Assembly: GCF_028765165.1 (NCBI RefSeq)
Contig: NZ_JARADB010000003.1
Coordinates: forward strand, 913,210 to 977,209
DNA length: 64,000 nucleotides
Origin: Paenibacillus sp. MAHUQ-63
GTDB lineage: Bacteria > Bacillota > Bacilli > Paenibacillales > NBRC-103111
Reading direction: 5' to 3'
A program made the translations under genes and the position numbers. The notes under the pieces are model-generated. The model was given only the letters and a program-made list of their open reading frames with translations. It had not been told where the DNA came from and searched no databases. This document shows, one piece after another, positions 63,530 to 64,000 of the stretch; position 1 is the stretch's first letter; each line of letters opens with the position of its first letter.

Positions 63530-64000
63530 GGTTTCTTCATCCCATAGTTATTGTCTTTGGTCCAATCGTTCGTCTTCTTAGCCGTATCCATGCCTTTGCG
63601 CCATTCGGCGTTGAGCTCTTGCGTCAATTTGTCTGTGCTGACCGAACCGCCTAAGTATAATTGCATCGATTTGATCAAAAAGTCGGAGAATTCCTTAATG
63701 GTTGCCGGACCTGTGTAATTGGCGCGCCGAATGTCCTCATTCTGCATCACGAAGCCTTTCAGCTTCTCCGGCAGGTTGGCGTTGGTGATCGTTGGCAGAT
63801 AGCTGAGTTTATCGGCCAAGTAGCCTTGGACTTCCGGCGATGTGAGGTACTGGATCAGGTCGATAGAGGCAGCCAGCTTGTCGTCTTTGGCAGAGGTGGA
63901 TACCGCCCATGATTCGTTCGCAGCACCGCCGAGCATGACGGACTTCTCCATGGCTTCAGGGAATTGCTTCTTCGTGATGTAAGGGATCGGAAAGCCGCCA
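63526..64000 (-). CDS. Extracellular sugar-binding protein, 5' part missing (right edge)
   Basis: The last about 158 codons of a group 1 type solute-binding protein; the frame is open to the window edge ('GGFPIPYITKKQFPEA' continues upstream of the first internal Met). 'AANESWAVSTSAKDDKLAASIDLIQYLTSPEVQGYLADKLSYLPT' and 'KLTQELNAEWRKGMDTAKK' are typical of the C-terminal lobe. It is not a close match to the two binding proteins at 46 and 53 kb. Overlap with the sulfatase start suggests it binds a sulfated sugar. Confidence 0.85.
   Translation of the reverse strand, partial: GGFPIPYITKKQFPEAMEKSVMLGGAANESWAVSTSAKDDKLAASIDLIQYLTSPEVQGYLADKLSYLPTITNANLPEKLKGFVMQNEDIRRANYTGPATIKEFSDFLIKSMQLYLGGSVSTDKLTQELNAEWRKGMDTAKKTNDWTKDNNYGMKKP

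Overview
The window looks like a chromosomal segment of a Paenibacillus-type Firmicute. The evidence is strong GGAGG-type ribosome binding sites with frequent TTG/GTG starts, S-layer homology (SLH) anchored giant surface proteins, LplB/LplC-type sugar permeases with YtcQ-like lipoproteins, a YesN-like membrane AraC regulator, a DUF3231 protein and a mid-range base composition. No tRNA, rRNA, CRISPR array or insertion sequence was seen. Both edges cut genes: an RCC1-repeat protein on the left and a sugar-binding protein on the right.

Layout. 1-15.4 kb: envelope functions, with a secreted RCC1-repeat protein, an RND efflux permease with its lipoprotein adaptor (Gly/Gln-rich tail), and a 2,889-residue kelch/cadherin-like/SLH surface protein. 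15.7-22.2 kb: an ion and osmotic-stress cluster, with an ArsB/NhaD permease behind a leader RNA carrying two mutually exclusive terminators, a BCCT osmolyte transporter, a CPA1 Na+/H+ antiporter and a KamA-family radical SAM aminomutase. The aminomutase has its own promoter and a clear c-di-AMP (ydaO/yuaA) riboswitch followed by terminators. 22.2-34.5 kb: mixed housekeeping and stress genes (DoxX, MFS, DinB, MsrAB with a 31-residue membrane peptide upstream, a NarL-type two-component system, PNPOx/MocR pair, formamidase, LLM oxidoreductase, DUF3231). 34.6-42.8 kb: a tricarboxylate uptake and use operon (tctCBA, an AEC permease, malic enzyme) divergent from a CitA/CitB-type two-component system, with a cre-like site and a 28-bp palindrome. 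42.8-44.3 kb: a Fur-box-controlled siderophore-binding lipoprotein and a small unknown protein.

44.4-64 kb: a glycan-scavenging locus with two paralogous sugar-binding lipoproteins, one LplB/LplC permease pair, a DHDPS/NAL-family aldolase, an AraB-type kinase, a YesN-like AraC sensor-regulator, two BNR sialidase-like secreted enzymes (one SLH-anchored), an unknown secreted protein, an intracellular sulfatase and a further binding protein. A roughly 165-bp promoter region upstream of one binding-protein operon is repeated upstream of the sialidase-like operon. The second copy still carries the binding-protein start, reduced to ATG-AAA-TAA, so the two operons probably share a regulator.

The most interesting points are the c-di-AMP riboswitch on a divergent aminomutase (possibly a beta-amino-acid osmolyte pathway), the unassigned ArsB/NhaD leader RNA, and the duplicated control region of the glycan locus. 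All function calls rest on reading the sequence and on family knowledge; no database search was possible.
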